From positions 1 to 44,316 of the forward strand of contig CAJUFS010000019.1 in the NCBI GenBank assembly GCA_910585575.1: a DNA stretch of 44,316 nt. Direction: 5' to 3'. The notes under the pieces were generated by a model. It saw nothing but the letters and a program-made list of their open reading frames with translations, ran no database searches and had not been told where the DNA came from. A program made the translations under genes and the position numbers. Below, piece after piece: positions 7,304 to 15,910 of this stretch. Origin of the DNA: an uncultured Adlercreutzia sp. (GTDB lineage: Bacteria; Actinomycetota; Coriobacteriia; Coriobacteriales; Eggerthellaceae). Position 1 is the stretch's first letter; each line of letters begins with the position of its first letter.

Positions 7304-10216
7304 ATGTCACTGAAGTTGACACGTCGCGACTTTGTCAAAGCCTCGGCCGTGGCCTCGGCTTCGGCTCTGGTGCTCGGCGCTGCCGAATCAGCTGTGGCCG
7401 ACGAGGCATCCGACGGGGCAGGGGCAAGCGACGACGTCAAGGTGATTCCCAGCGCCTGCCGTCAGTGCTACGGGCGCTGCGCCCTGTTCGGCACCGTGGA
7501 AAACGGGCGCCTGACGAAGATCGAGGGAAACCCCGACCTGTTCAGCGAGGGAACGCTGTGCGGGCGCGCTTTCGCCATTCCCCAAGAGCTGTACAACCCC
7601 ACCCGCGTGCGCTACCCGCAGAAGCGCGTGGGCGAAAAGGGCTCGGGGCAGTGGAAGCGCATCACTTGGGAAGAGGCCTATCAGGAGGCCGCCGATCGCT
7701 TCACCGAAATTGGCGAAAAGTACGGCTGGCATACCATCGCCCACCAGTACGGCACTGGCCGTGACATGCTTCAGTTCCAGGCCATCAACAAGCTGTGGCT
7801 CGAACTGGGCTCCACCGCCACCTTCGGCGTGGGCAACCTGTGCTGGGTAGGCAGCTACTTCACCAGCCAGCGTCTCTACGGCGACGAGACCCAGTACACC
7901 GGCTGGGACGGCAACAACACCGACTGCATTGTCATCTGGTGCCGTCAGGAGCGCAGCCGCGGCTACTACGACTGGCTGACCGTCAAGCGCGCCCAAGAGC
8001 GCGGCGCCAAGGTCATCTGCGTGGACCCGCGCTTCACCTGCACGGCCTCGAAGGCCGATCTGTGGCTGCCCATCCGTCCCGGCTCCGACATGGCGCTCGT
8101 GCTGGCGTTCATCAACGAGATCATGCACTCCGAGAAGTGCGCCACCGACTTCGCCCGCCAGTACACCAACGCGCCGTTCTTCATCGACGAGGAGGGCACC
8201 GGCTACCAGCTGCGTCAGTCCCTCATGCGCGAAGGCGGCAACGAGGAGCTGTACCCGGCTTGGGACGAGGCGCACGATCAGCTGATTTACTGGTCGGGCG
8301 ACTGGCAGAACACCGCTGGCGTGGGCGGCCCCAAGGCCTTCCAGTGGCTGGACGAGAAGGGCAACATTGTGGCCGACGCCAAGCCGGCCCTGACCACCCC
8401 CGACGGCAAGGGTCGCGAAATCGAGGGCAAGACCTACCGCACCTCCTGGGATATCTTGCTTGAGCATGTGACTCCCTGGACTGTGGAGCGTGCGGCCGAG
8501 TTCTGCGAGCTGCCGGAGGACAAGATCCGCGAGGCCATCGATACCTATATTGCCGCGAGCCCCCATGCGTGCTTCACCCGCGGCCAGAAGGTGGAGTTCT
8601 CCATCAACACCTCCGGTATCTCTCAGGCCTTCACCATCATGATGGCTTTGGCTGGCAACTTCGATACCGTGGGCGGCCAGAACATCGGCCGCGAGCCTGC
8701 CACCGGCTATGACTCCTTCATGTTCGACGTAGTGCCGAACCGCGAGGGCCGCATGGGCGAGCGCCGCAAGCAGACGGCCATGAACATCAAGCAGCTGTCC
8801 GTGTGCCAGAACACCGGCTATCAGCAAATTCTCCAGGCCGACGACGTCACCGGTGAGCTGCGCGAGGTTACCCAGAACTCCGGCGGCCAGGTCATCTATG
8901 GCCAGCAGGGCGGCTTCGGCGCTGTGACTACCAAGGCTATGGCCCAGGGCGATCCGTTCCAGATTCATGGCTATTGGCAGCAAACCTCCGAGCCTATCTT
9001 GTCCATTGAGGGCGGCAAGGAGATCATTGAGGGTTTCAAGAATCTGGACTTCTTCGTGAACGTCGACATCTTCATGACTCCCTCGGGCGAGTTGGCCGAC
9101 ATCATCCTGCCGGCGGCCCACCCCAACGAGGTGGACCGTGTGGAGTGGGCCCACTCCGGCCACGGCTATCCCACGAGCCACACTTACCTCATCCGCCAGC
9201 CCTTCCATGAGCCGCTCGGCGAGGCGAAGGACGATATGGACATCTGCTTCGAGTTCGCCGAGTACATGGGCGTCGATATGTACTGGAAGGACAAGTACGA
9301 GTTCTTCGACTACATGGTGAAGGGTCCCGAGACCCTGCCGCCTCAGCTGTCCTGCGCTAGCTTCGAGGAGTTCCGCGAGCGCATTTCCGTCACCGGCGTG
9401 CAGATGACCGACGTGAAGGGCGGCGCGCCGAAGTACGAGACCGGCTTCATGCGCAAGACGAGCGACTTCCGCCCCGGCTTCAACACCATGTACCGCGGCA
9501 ACAAGATGGGCTCGGTGTACCGCTTCCCCGGCACCACCACGCCCGACGGCACGGTCATCCCGCCGCACCCGCAGTCGGACAACGGCAAGATGGAGCTGTG
9601 GAGCGAGGACTTGCTGCTGTACGGCAACGGACCTTTGCCCATGTACATCGAGCCGCCGGTGACCGCCCGCTCTCGCGAGGACCTGCTGGCCGAGTACCCC
9701 TACACGCTGATCACGGGCGGCCGCAGCCACGCCTTCTTCCACACCGAGTACCGCAACTCGCCGTGGATGCGCGAGGTGCACATGTTCCCCACCATGGACA
9801 TCAACCCCGCCACGGCCGCCGAGCTGGGCATCGAGCAGGACGACTGGTGCTGGATCGAGACTTACGTGGATCGCATCCGCCAGCGCGCCAACCTTACCGA
9901 GGCCATCAACCCGAACACCATCCACGTGGAACACGACTGGTGGTTCCCCGAGCGCGCCGCTACCGACGATCTGCACGGCGCCCTGGACGCCAACTGCAAC
10001 ATCCTGTTCGAGAACAACGGCCCCTACGACCCGGCCGTGGGCACCGACAACTTCGGCGGCCTGTGCAAGGTGTACAAGGCCGAAGAAGGCGCCCCGGACA
10101 ACATTTGCATGACCAGCGAAGATCTGCGCGTGTTCCTGCCGCTTACCCGCGAGCAGCTGGCCCAGGACGGCCAGGAGAACGGCGTGACCACCGTCGAGAC
10201 GTGGAAGGAGGCCTAA
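7304..10216 (+). CDS. Tat-exported molybdopterin oxidoreductase, DMSO reductase family, catalytic subunit
   Basis: This 970-residue protein is a type II bis-MGD oxidoreductase. A twin-arginine signal (LTRRDFVKAS, residues 5-14) and hydrophobic stretch to about 31 send it folded across the membrane. A [4Fe-4S] site follows with C52, C55, C59 and C86. Cysteine 180 in GVGNLCWVG is the likely molybdenum ligand by position, as in NapA and PsrA-type enzymes; this is inferred. The C-terminal cap domain (from about residue 795) shows the family's GGRSHAFFHTEYRN and ENNGPYDP blocks. B and C subunits follow at 3 and 1 base spacing. The substrate is unknown: S- or N-oxide, thiosulfate/polysulfide-like or aromatic acceptors all remain possible. 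It lacks the CCRGCGKMEC motif of the second molybdoenzyme here, so the two are distant paralogues. Confidence 0.9.
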   Translation: MSLKLTRRDFVKASAVASASALVLGAAESAVADEASDGAGASDDVKVIPSACRQCYGRCALFGTVENGRLTKIEGNPDLFSEGTLCGRAFAIPQELYNPTRVRYPQKRVGEKGSGQWKRITWEEAYQEAADRFTEIGEKYGWHTIAHQYGTGRDMLQFQAINKLWLELGSTATFGVGNLCWVGSYFTSQRLYGDETQYTGWDGNNTDCIVIWCRQERSRGYYDWLTVKRAQERGAKVICVDPRFTCTASKADLWLPIRPGSDMALVLAFINEIMHSEKCATDFARQYTNAPFFIDEEGTGYQLRQSLMREGGNEELYPAWDEAHDQLIYWSGDWQNTAGVGGPKAFQWLDEKGNIVADAKPALTTPDGKGREIEGKTYRTSWDILLEHVTPWTVERAAEFCELPEDKIREAIDTYIAASPHACFTRGQKVEFSINTSGISQAFTIMMALAGNFDTVGGQNIGREPATGYDSFMFDVVPNREGRMGERRKQTAMNIKQLSVCQNTGYQQILQADDVTGELREVTQNSGGQVIYGQQGGFGAVTTKAMAQGDPFQIHGYWQQTSEPILSIEGGKEIIEGFKNLDFFVNVDIFMTPSGELADIILPAAHPNEVDRVEWAHSGHGYPTSHTYLIRQPFHEPLGEAKDDMDICFEFAEYMGVDMYWKDKYEFFDYMVKGPETLPPQLSCASFEEFRERISVTGVQMTDVKGGAPKYETGFMRKTSDFRPGFNTMYRGNKMGSVYRFPGTTTPDGTVIPPHPQSDNGKMELWSEDLLLYGNGPLPMYIEPPVTARSREDLLAEYPYTLITGGRSHAFFHTEYRNSPWMREVHMFPTMDINPATAAELGIEQDDWCWIETYVDRIRQRANLTEAINPNTIHVEHDWWFPERAATDDLHGALDANCNILFENNGPYDPAVGTDNFGGLCKVYKAEEGAPDNICMTSEDLRVFLPLTREQLAQDGQENGVTTVETWKEA

Positions 10217-10219
10217 GCC

Positions 10220-10792
10220 ATGACCCGCTACACTATGGCGATTGACCTGGACAGCTGCATTGGATGCCATTCCTGCGCCGTTGTCTGCAAGCAAGAGAAC
10301 AACGTGGGCCTGGGCACCTTCTACAGCAAGGTGCTGACCATCGGCCCCTCGGGCACCTACCCCGACCTGGAGATGTACTACCTGCCCGTAGCCTGCCAGC
10401 ACTGCGACAACCCCCAGTGCGTGACGGTGTGTCCCACGGGTGCCAGCTACAAGCGCGAGGACGGCATTGTGCTGGTGGACCATTCCAAGTGCATCGGCTG
10501 CCAATACTGCGTTATGGCCTGCCCCTACGGCGTGCGCGCCTACGATAACGATCGCGACAAGGGCGTTATCGAGAAGTGCACCCTGTGCGCCCACCTGGTC
10601 GACGACGGCAAGAAGCCGGCCTGTGTGCGCCACTGCCCCGGCCAGGCGCGCCTGTTCGGTGACTTGGACGACCCCGAGAGCGATGTGAGCAAGATGATCG
10701 CGTCCAAGCAGACCCATAAGCTGACCGACGTGGGCAATGCCCCCTCAGTGACCTTCGGCTTGGACAAGTGCGAGTGGAAGGGAAGTAACTAA
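10220..10792 (+). CDS. DmsB-like four-cluster ferredoxin subunit
   Basis: The 190-residue protein carries sixteen cysteines in four groups for four [4Fe-4S] clusters: CIGCHSCAVVC near the N-terminus, CQHCDNPQCVTVC, CIGCQYCVMAC, and CTLC...CVRHC. This is the DmsB/PsrB/NrfC layout. It passes electrons between the membrane anchor and the catalytic subunit. It has no signal of its own and probably crosses the membrane bound to the Tat-borne A subunit. A strong AAGGAGG site lies in the end of the preceding gene. Confidence 0.93.
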   Translation: MTRYTMAIDLDSCIGCHSCAVVCKQENNVGLGTFYSKVLTIGPSGTYPDLEMYYLPVACQHCDNPQCVTVCPTGASYKREDGIVLVDHSKCIGCQYCVMACPYGVRAYDNDRDKGVIEKCTLCAHLVDDGKKPACVRHCPGQARLFGDLDDPESDVSKMIASKQTHKLTDVGNAPSVTFGLDKCEWKGSN

Positions 10793-10793
10793 C

Positions 10794-11666
10794 ATGGACG
10801 TACAGTGGCCCCTGCTGATCTTCAGCGTTCTATTGGGAATGGGCTCCGGCCTGCTGGTGTTCATCGGCATCGGCGAGCTGAAGGGCGCGTTCAAGAAGGT
10901 GCGCTTCGTGCTGGCTGTCAGTGCTCTGGTCCTTTTGGCTGCCGGCGGCGTTGCCTCGACGTTCCATCTTGGGCACATCGACCGCGCCTTCCATATTCTG
11001 GGCAACCTGAACTCGGCGTTCTCCCACGAGTTGTTCGCGGTGGCCTTTGCCGCTCTGGTGGCGCTGGTCTACGCCGTGCTTGCGCGCAAGGACTACCCCG
11101 GCGCTTCCAAGGTGGTGGGCATTCTGGCCCTTATCGCTGGCTTGGTATTGCCGCTGACGGCGGGTATCTCGTTCATGATGCCGGCCCGTCCCGCCTGGGA
11201 CAGCTTCACCCTGCCGCTCATGTACCTGGGCACCGGCCTGGGCATGGGCATGGTGCTGGGCGCCGCCCTGGTGTACGCCAAGGGCGATGCCGAGGACGCA
11301 CCGCTGGCCCTGCGCGTGGCCATCATCGGCGTGGTGTGCTCCATTGTCACCATGGTTGCCTATGTGGCCGCCCTGGCACTGGCGCCCTTCGCCCATGAGA
11401 GCCGTTCGCTGGCCCGCCTGTTCAGCGGCAGCTTGGCCGTGGAGTTCTGGGTGGGCGTCGCGCTGCTGGGCATTGTGGTGCCCGCGGTGCTGGTGGGGCT
11501 GGCTGCCAAGCGCAGCCCGAAAGCCAGCGCGGGCGGCAGCGCCGTAGCTGTCAAGCAGACGGCGGGCTACCTGTGGGCCGCCTTCGTCTGCCTGGTCATT
11601 GGCAGCGTGGTCTTGCGCGTCATCATGTACGCCGTGGCCACGTCGGTCGAGTCGCTCATCTACTAG
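10794..11666 (+). CDS. DmsC-like membrane anchor subunit
   Basis: The 290-residue protein has about eight hydrophobic helices, starting MDVQWPLLIFSVLLGMGSG, and resembles DmsC-type quinol-oxidising anchors rather than NrfD. Typical features are the polar GELKGAFKK loop after helix 1 and the FHLGHIDRAFHILGN segment, whose histidines could lie near a quinol site. It would anchor the A-B pair and feed menaquinol electrons to them. It starts one base after the B stop codon. Confidence 0.88.
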   Translation: MDVQWPLLIFSVLLGMGSGLLVFIGIGELKGAFKKVRFVLAVSALVLLAAGGVASTFHLGHIDRAFHILGNLNSAFSHELFAVAFAALVALVYAVLARKDYPGASKVVGILALIAGLVLPLTAGISFMMPARPAWDSFTLPLMYLGTGLGMGMVLGAALVYAKGDAEDAPLALRVAIIGVVCSIVTMVAYVAALALAPFAHESRSLARLFSGSLAVEFWVGVALLGIVVPAVLVGLAAKRSPKASAGGSAVAVKQTAGYLWAAFVCLVIGSVVLRVIMYAVATSVESLIY

Positions 11667-11739
11667 AAGATCGCGCCGTCTCCATGGCGCTCTTCAAGGC
11701 AGCCTTTCTCTCCCTTCCTTTTGGAACGGCCGCCTTCCC

Positions 11740-11772
11740 GGCGCCCCGCAGGCCTCAGACCCTCGGGGCGCC
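11740..11772 (+). terminator. GC-rich hairpin between anchor gene and chaperone gene
   Basis: GGCGCCCCG (11740-11748) pairs perfectly with CGGGGCGCC (11764-11772) across a 15-nt loop in the 161-base gap. There is no clear T-tract, so partial termination or mRNA processing that lowers chaperone expression fits better than a full stop. Confidence 0.4.
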
Positions 11773-11827
11773 CCCGTTTCCGTACCCGCTGCGGGCTCTG
11801 TCCCGCTCAATTGCAAAGGAGGTCCCT

Positions 11828-12526
11828 GTGAGCGACAACGCCATGGATCGCGAAACCCGCACGGCCCTCATTGACTTGATGGAAAGCCGCGCCCATGTCT
11901 ACCAGGTGCTGTCCCGAAGCTATCGCACTGAAGTGGACGCCGCCTTCGCCCGCGAATTTGTCGAGGACTTTGTCTTCGAAAGCGACGATGTCGTCCTGAG
12001 CGCGGCCTTGACCGCCATGCGCCGTGCCCTGGTCGATGCCGACGAGCAAGCCCTCGAGCAGTTGGCTGTTACCTTCGATCGCGTGTTTTTCGGCATGGGA
12101 CCGTTGACGGCCCGCCACGCCTTTCCCTACGAGTCGGTGTACACCTCCGATAAGGGCATTATGATGCAGGAGGCCTACACCAGCGTAGCCCGCGCCTATC
12201 GCGAGCAGGCACTGGCCAAGGACCCCGCCTTCACCGAGCCTGAAGATCACCTGGCCGTCGAGCTGGCCTTCATGGCCACATTGGCCGCGCGCGCCAGCCT
12301 GTTCCTCCGTGCCGAGGACGAGGCCGGCGACGAGGCGGCCACCGAAACGGTGCGCCAGTCCCTGGTCTTCGCCCAGACGCATTTGCTGAACTGGCTCGAT
12401 CGCTTCTGCGGCGAGCTGGCCCTGGCCGCGCGGCCCGATGGCGAAGACGGCTTCTACGTGGCGCTGGCCCAGTTCACCGCGCGCTTTGTGGAAGGAGACG
12501 CCGCCCTTCTGGAAGAGATGCTATGA
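11828..12526 (+). CDS. TorD/DmsD-family molybdoenzyme chaperone
   Basis: The 232-residue all-helical cytoplasmic protein belongs to the TorD family, which holds the apo-molybdoenzyme, guards its Tat signal and helps cofactor loading. The family signature is seen in YESVYTSDKG and in EPEDHLAVELAFMATLA. The GTG at 11828 is chosen because AAAGGAGG lies just before it and MSDNAMDRETRTALIDLMESR then begins the family-like first helix; the frame stays open 85 codons further up without support. The stop overlaps the next start (ATGA). The partner is most likely the catalytic subunit at 7304. Confidence 0.88.
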   Translation: MSDNAMDRETRTALIDLMESRAHVYQVLSRSYRTEVDAAFAREFVEDFVFESDDVVLSAALTAMRRALVDADEQALEQLAVTFDRVFFGMGPLTARHAFPYESVYTSDKGIMMQEAYTSVARAYREQALAKDPAFTEPEDHLAVELAFMATLAARASLFLRAEDEAGDEAATETVRQSLVFAQTHLLNWLDRFCGELALAARPDGEDGFYVALAQFTARFVEGDAALLEEML

Positions 12527-13194
12527 GCGGCGAGGTGACCCGGCGCCAGTTCTGCCTGGCGGGCGGAGCCGCTGCGGCGGTGGCGGCCTTGGGAGGGGGC
12601 GGTGCCCTGGCGCAGCAGAATGCCTCATCGGTGTACCTGCGTCCGCCCGGTGCCGTCAGCGAAGCGCATCTGCTGGCCCACTGCGACCGCTGCCAGCGCT
12701 GCGTGCAGGTGTGCCCCTACAACCTAGTGCAGCCGCGCCCGCTTTCCTGGGATTTTCCTACGGTGGGCACGCCTGAACTGATCTTCAAGGAGGGCTACTG
12801 CGACTTCTGCATGCTGTGCGTGGACGTATGTCCCACCGGCGCGCTGAGCTACGAGGCTCCCACGGCCGAGAACATCGGCGTGGCGAAACTCATCAGCGAC
12901 GCCTGCGTGGCCTGGGATTGGGGCGGCTGCACCGTGTGCGCCGACGTCTGCCCCGTCGAGAGCGCCCTGACTTTGGACGAGAAAGGCCGTCCTCATGTAG
13001 ACGAAGACCTGTGCAACGGGTGCGGCCTGTGCGAGCTGGAATGCCCGGCGCCGTCACTGCGCGCCTACGACCCCTCCACCGTGGCCAAGGGCATTTACGT
13101 GGTGAGCCGGATGAGCGAGGCGGCGGCCCTGCCCGGTGCGCTGACTTCGGCCGAGTACGAGGCCACCTGCCGAAAGGAGGCCGGCCATGAATAA
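12523..13194 (+). CDS. NapG-like Tat-exported polyferredoxin
   Basis: The 223-residue protein begins with a twin-arginine signal (VTRRQFCLAGG and an alanine-rich stretch to about residue 29). Four cysteine groups for [4Fe-4S] clusters follow: CDRCQRCVQVC, CDFCMLCVDVC, CTVCADVC and CNGCGLCELEC. The order and length fit NapG/MauM-type proteins. With the NapH-like protein encoded next it would form a quinol-to-periplasm electron route, here serving the molybdoenzyme operon instead of a nitrate reductase (no napA or napB is present). It overlaps both neighbours by 4 and 8 bases. Confidence 0.88.
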   Translation: MSGEVTRRQFCLAGGAAAAVAALGGGGALAQQNASSVYLRPPGAVSEAHLLAHCDRCQRCVQVCPYNLVQPRPLSWDFPTVGTPELIFKEGYCDFCMLCVDVCPTGALSYEAPTAENIGVAKLISDACVAWDWGGCTVCADVCPVESALTLDEKGRPHVDEDLCNGCGLCELECPAPSLRAYDPSTVAKGIYVVSRMSEAAALPGALTSAEYEATCRKEAGHE

Positions 13195-14011
13195 GATGCG
13201 CTACCTGCGCATAGGGGTGGCCTTGGCCGTCCTGGTGGTAGTCTTCGGCTGCACTTTGGCCCACGTGCCCGTGGGCACGCTGTGCGCGCTGTGTCCCGTG
13301 GGGTTTGCCGAGCTGACCGTGGCCGGCGGGGCCGTGCCCTGGGAGCTGCTGCCCGGCGTGCTGGTGCTCCTGGCCGTGGTGTTCCTGCTGGGCCGCGTGT
13401 TCTGCTCCTGGGTGTGTCCGACGAGCCTTTTGCGCAACCTGTTCGGCGGCCGCACGCCTCGCGGGCTGACCGGCCAGACGGGCACCTGCGCCGGCTGCGC
13501 CACCGATCCTGCCAATCCCAACACGGCGCGCACCCGCAACAACCTGGCCTCTCAGGGGCTGGTGCTGGCGGTGCTTCTGGCGGTGTCCTTCATCGTGCAC
13601 TTCCCGGTGTTCTGCCTCATCTGCCCCATCGGTCTGGTGTTTGGCACGCTGTTTGCCGCCAGCCGTCTGCTGGTTACCTGGCAGCCGGGCTGGGAGCTTC
13701 TGGTATTTCCCGCCATGCTGGTGCTGGAGGTGTTCGTGCTGCGCCGCTGGTGCTCGGCCATCTGCCCGCTCGGGTTCTTCTTCGGTCTTATGGCGAAGGC
13801 GCGCTCGCGCCTGACCTTCCTGCCCGACCCGCGGGTACGCAAAGACGTGTGCCTTCATAACGAGGGCTGCAACGTGTGCGCCACGGTGTGCCCCGAGGAT
13901 ATCAGCGCTGCCACCGCCGAGCCTCATGATCTGGAGGATTGCACGCTGTGCCTTGACTGTCGGGAGCACTGTCCGACGCGGGCTATTTCCCTGAAGGTTC
14001 CCAAGGAGTAG
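13187..14011 (+). CDS. NapH-like membrane Fe-S protein
   Basis: The 274-residue protein has four to five membrane helices, two CxxxCP motifs on helix ends (CSWVCP, and CSAICP further on) and a C-terminal pair of ferredoxin motifs (CNVCATVC and CTLCLDCREHC). This is the NapH layout: quinol oxidation in the membrane with cytoplasmic clusters. An additional CALCP sits after the first helix. The start lies inside the preceding gene behind AAAGGAGG. It is the last gene of the operon before the hairpin at 14127. Confidence 0.88.
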   Translation: MNKMRYLRIGVALAVLVVVFGCTLAHVPVGTLCALCPVGFAELTVAGGAVPWELLPGVLVLLAVVFLLGRVFCSWVCPTSLLRNLFGGRTPRGLTGQTGTCAGCATDPANPNTARTRNNLASQGLVLAVLLAVSFIVHFPVFCLICPIGLVFGTLFAASRLLVTWQPGWELLVFPAMLVLEVFVLRRWCSAICPLGFFFGLMAKARSRLTFLPDPRVRKDVCLHNEGCNVCATVCPEDISAATAEPHDLEDCTLCLDCREHCPTRAISLKVPKE

Positions 14012-14126
14012 GGGGGTAACGGCGGGTCAAAGCAGCTCTGGTCTTGGCGGGACGAAAGAGGCCGCCCGCGGTGGGATGCAAGAGGCCACGGTCTCGCATT
14101 GCTGTGCTGCAACGCTCAAGCTTGTA

Positions 14127-14158
14127 AGAGGCGCCCGACCTGAAGGCCGGGCGCCTCT
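14127..14158 (+). terminator. Terminator of the first molybdoenzyme operon
   Basis: AGAGGCGCCCG (14127-14137) pairs with CGGGCGCCTCT (14148-14158), with two further inner pairs and a short CTTT tail. The rest of the 339-base gap holds the rhaB promoter. Confidence 0.8.
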
Positions 14159-14252
14159 CTTTGCGGCAAGGAGCGGATGATGCCGCTTCGACAAGGTTTT
14201 TAGTCATCGTTGTTGATTTGTTACAGACGAGCACCTGTTTCTTTCTGTGGGG

Positions 14253-14279
14253 TTGAAACGGGACAGCCCCTGTTATAGT
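14253..14279 (+). promoter_or_regulatory. Promoter of the rhamnose operon
   Basis: TTGAAA (14253-14258) and an extended -10 (TG-T-TATAGT, 14271-14279) with a short 15-base spacer. The transcript would start near 14286. No clear operator dyad was found around it. Confidence 0.5.
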
Positions 14280-14350
14280 GAGCGCCGTATTGTTCATCGA
14301 CCATAGTCTTTTCCAGGTAAAACCTAAGAAAGACACTCAAAGATAGGAAG

Positions 14351-15895
14351 ATGCTTATGGCGCAGTCCGCATGCGAGACGGCCCCTGAAACCGTGTCTGG
14401 GGTGCGGCGCGATTGCTACGCCGCCGTCGACATCGGAGCCTCTTCGGGGCGCGTCGTAGTCGGCTTTGTCCAGGATGGGCGCATCTGCTTGGAAGAGGTG
14501 CACCGTTTCGACAACCGTCAGGTACGCCTGCACGGCCACGATTGCTGGGACATCGATCTGCTCTTCGGCGAATTGGTGCATGGCTTGGCCCGGTGCAAAG
14601 AGCAGGGCTTCGCGCCGAAGTCCGTGGGCATCGACACCTGGGGCGTCGACTTCGTGCTGCTGGACGGCGACGACAACCTGGTGGGCGACCCGGTGGCCTA
14701 CCGCGATGAGCGCACCCAGGGGATGTTCGAGGTGGCCGACGCCATTATGGCGCCGGAGGAGCTGTACCAGCGCACCGGCATTCAGCGCCAGCCCTTCAAC
14801 ACGCTTTATCAGTTCCTGGCCCTGCAGCGTCAAAACCCCGAGCAGCTAGAAGCGGCGGAAACCTTCCTCATGATCCCCGACTATCTGGGGTTCCTGCTTA
14901 CGGGCGAGAAGGCCATCGAGTACACCAACGCGTCCACCACCGGCATGCTCAATGCCGAGACCGGCGCCTGGGATGAAACGGTGCTGGCGGCCTTCGGCAT
15001 TCCGCGCCGCCTGTTCCGCAACGTCACCATGGCCGGTGCCTGCCTGGGGCCCGTGAAGCCGGACATTGCCCAGGCCATCGGCTACGACACCTGCGTGGTG
15101 CTGCCGGCCACCCACGATACCGGTAGCGCCTATCTGGCCGTGCCGGCCTGCGATTTGCCGGCGGTGTTCCTCAGCTCCGGCACCTGGAGCCTTTTGGGCG
15201 TAGAGAATCGCAGCCCCCTCACCACGGGCGCGGCCTATGCCGAGAACTTCACCAACGAGGGCGGCTATCACTTCCGCTACCGCTTCCTGAAAAACATCAT
15301 GGGCCTGTGGATGATCCAGTCCATCCGTCGCGAGCTGAACGGCATCAAGTACGTAGTGGACGAGAAGGCCATCCGCAAGGGGCGCCTGCATCAGTACACC
15401 GGCATCGAGGGCCTCGGTCGCGAGGTGGGCTTCGAGGACCTTATCAAGGCGGCCGACGACGCCGAGGCCGCCGGCGTGCAGGCTTCCATCGTAAACGTGA
15501 ACGACGACCGCTTCCTCTCGCCCGACTCTATGATCGAGGAGATCTGCGCGGTGTGCGAGGAGACGGGCCAGGCGGTGCCGAAGACCTTGGGCGAGCTCAT
15601 GATCTGCGTGTACGAGAGCCTTGCTCTGTGCTACCGCGATGCCGTCGAGGGCCTGAGCACTCTGGCCGGCCATCCCTATAAATCCATCAACATCGTGGGC
15701 GGCGGCTGCCGCGATAACCACCTGAATCGACGCACGGCCGAGCTGTGCGGCCTGCCAGTGTACGCCGGCCCTGTCGAGGGCACCGCTCTCGGCAACCTGG
15801 CCGTGCAGATGCTCGCCGACGGCGTCTTCCCCAACCTTCGCGCCGTGCGCGCTGCCATAGCCGAATCTTTCGACGTTCGAAAAATTGAGCCCTAA
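14351..15895 (+). CDS. rhaB: L-rhamnulokinase
   Basis: The 514-residue FGGY-family sugar kinase phosphorylates L-rhamnulose to L-rhamnulose 1-phosphate. The N-terminal phosphate-binding loop is VDIGASSGR (residues 26-34), and RhaB-type features follow: DCWDIDLLF, GIDTWGVDFVLLD and the DYLGFLLTG block. The second ATPase half shows SSGTWSLLG and NIVGGGCRDNHLN. The length is slightly above the usual 480-490 because of an N-terminal extension of about 20 residues. Two close ATGs (14351 and 14357) are both possible. rhaA follows after 15 bases. Confidence 0.93.
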   Translation: MLMAQSACETAPETVSGVRRDCYAAVDIGASSGRVVVGFVQDGRICLEEVHRFDNRQVRLHGHDCWDIDLLFGELVHGLARCKEQGFAPKSVGIDTWGVDFVLLDGDDNLVGDPVAYRDERTQGMFEVADAIMAPEELYQRTGIQRQPFNTLYQFLALQRQNPEQLEAAETFLMIPDYLGFLLTGEKAIEYTNASTTGMLNAETGAWDETVLAAFGIPRRLFRNVTMAGACLGPVKPDIAQAIGYDTCVVLPATHDTGSAYLAVPACDLPAVFLSSGTWSLLGVENRSPLTTGAAYAENFTNEGGYHFRYRFLKNIMGLWMIQSIRRELNGIKYVVDEKAIRKGRLHQYTGIEGLGREVGFEDLIKAADDAEAAGVQASIVNVNDDRFLSPDSMIEEICAVCEETGQAVPKTLGELMICVYESLALCYRDAVEGLSTLAGHPYKSINIVGGGCRDNHLNRRTAELCGLPVYAGPVEGTALGNLAVQMLADGVFPNLRAVRAAIAESFDVRKIEP

Positions 15896-15910
15896 GGAAA
15901 GGACCGACGA

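Noticed and set aside
7304-10216. Assigning the first molybdoenzyme as DMSO, TMAO or nitrate reductase
   Set aside because: The motifs visible place it in the superfamily only; no residue pattern I can see decides the substrate.
7388-10717. Antisense open frame of 1109 codons opposite the first molybdoenzyme genes
   Set aside because: High-GC genes often leave long open frames on the other strand. It has no ribosome site, its product is low-complexity in His, Val, Leu, Gly and Ala, and the plus-strand proteins are clearly real.
12523-14011. Periplasmic nitrate reductase locus because of NapG/NapH-like genes
   Set aside because: No napA, napB or napC is present; the pair sits with a different molybdoenzyme.
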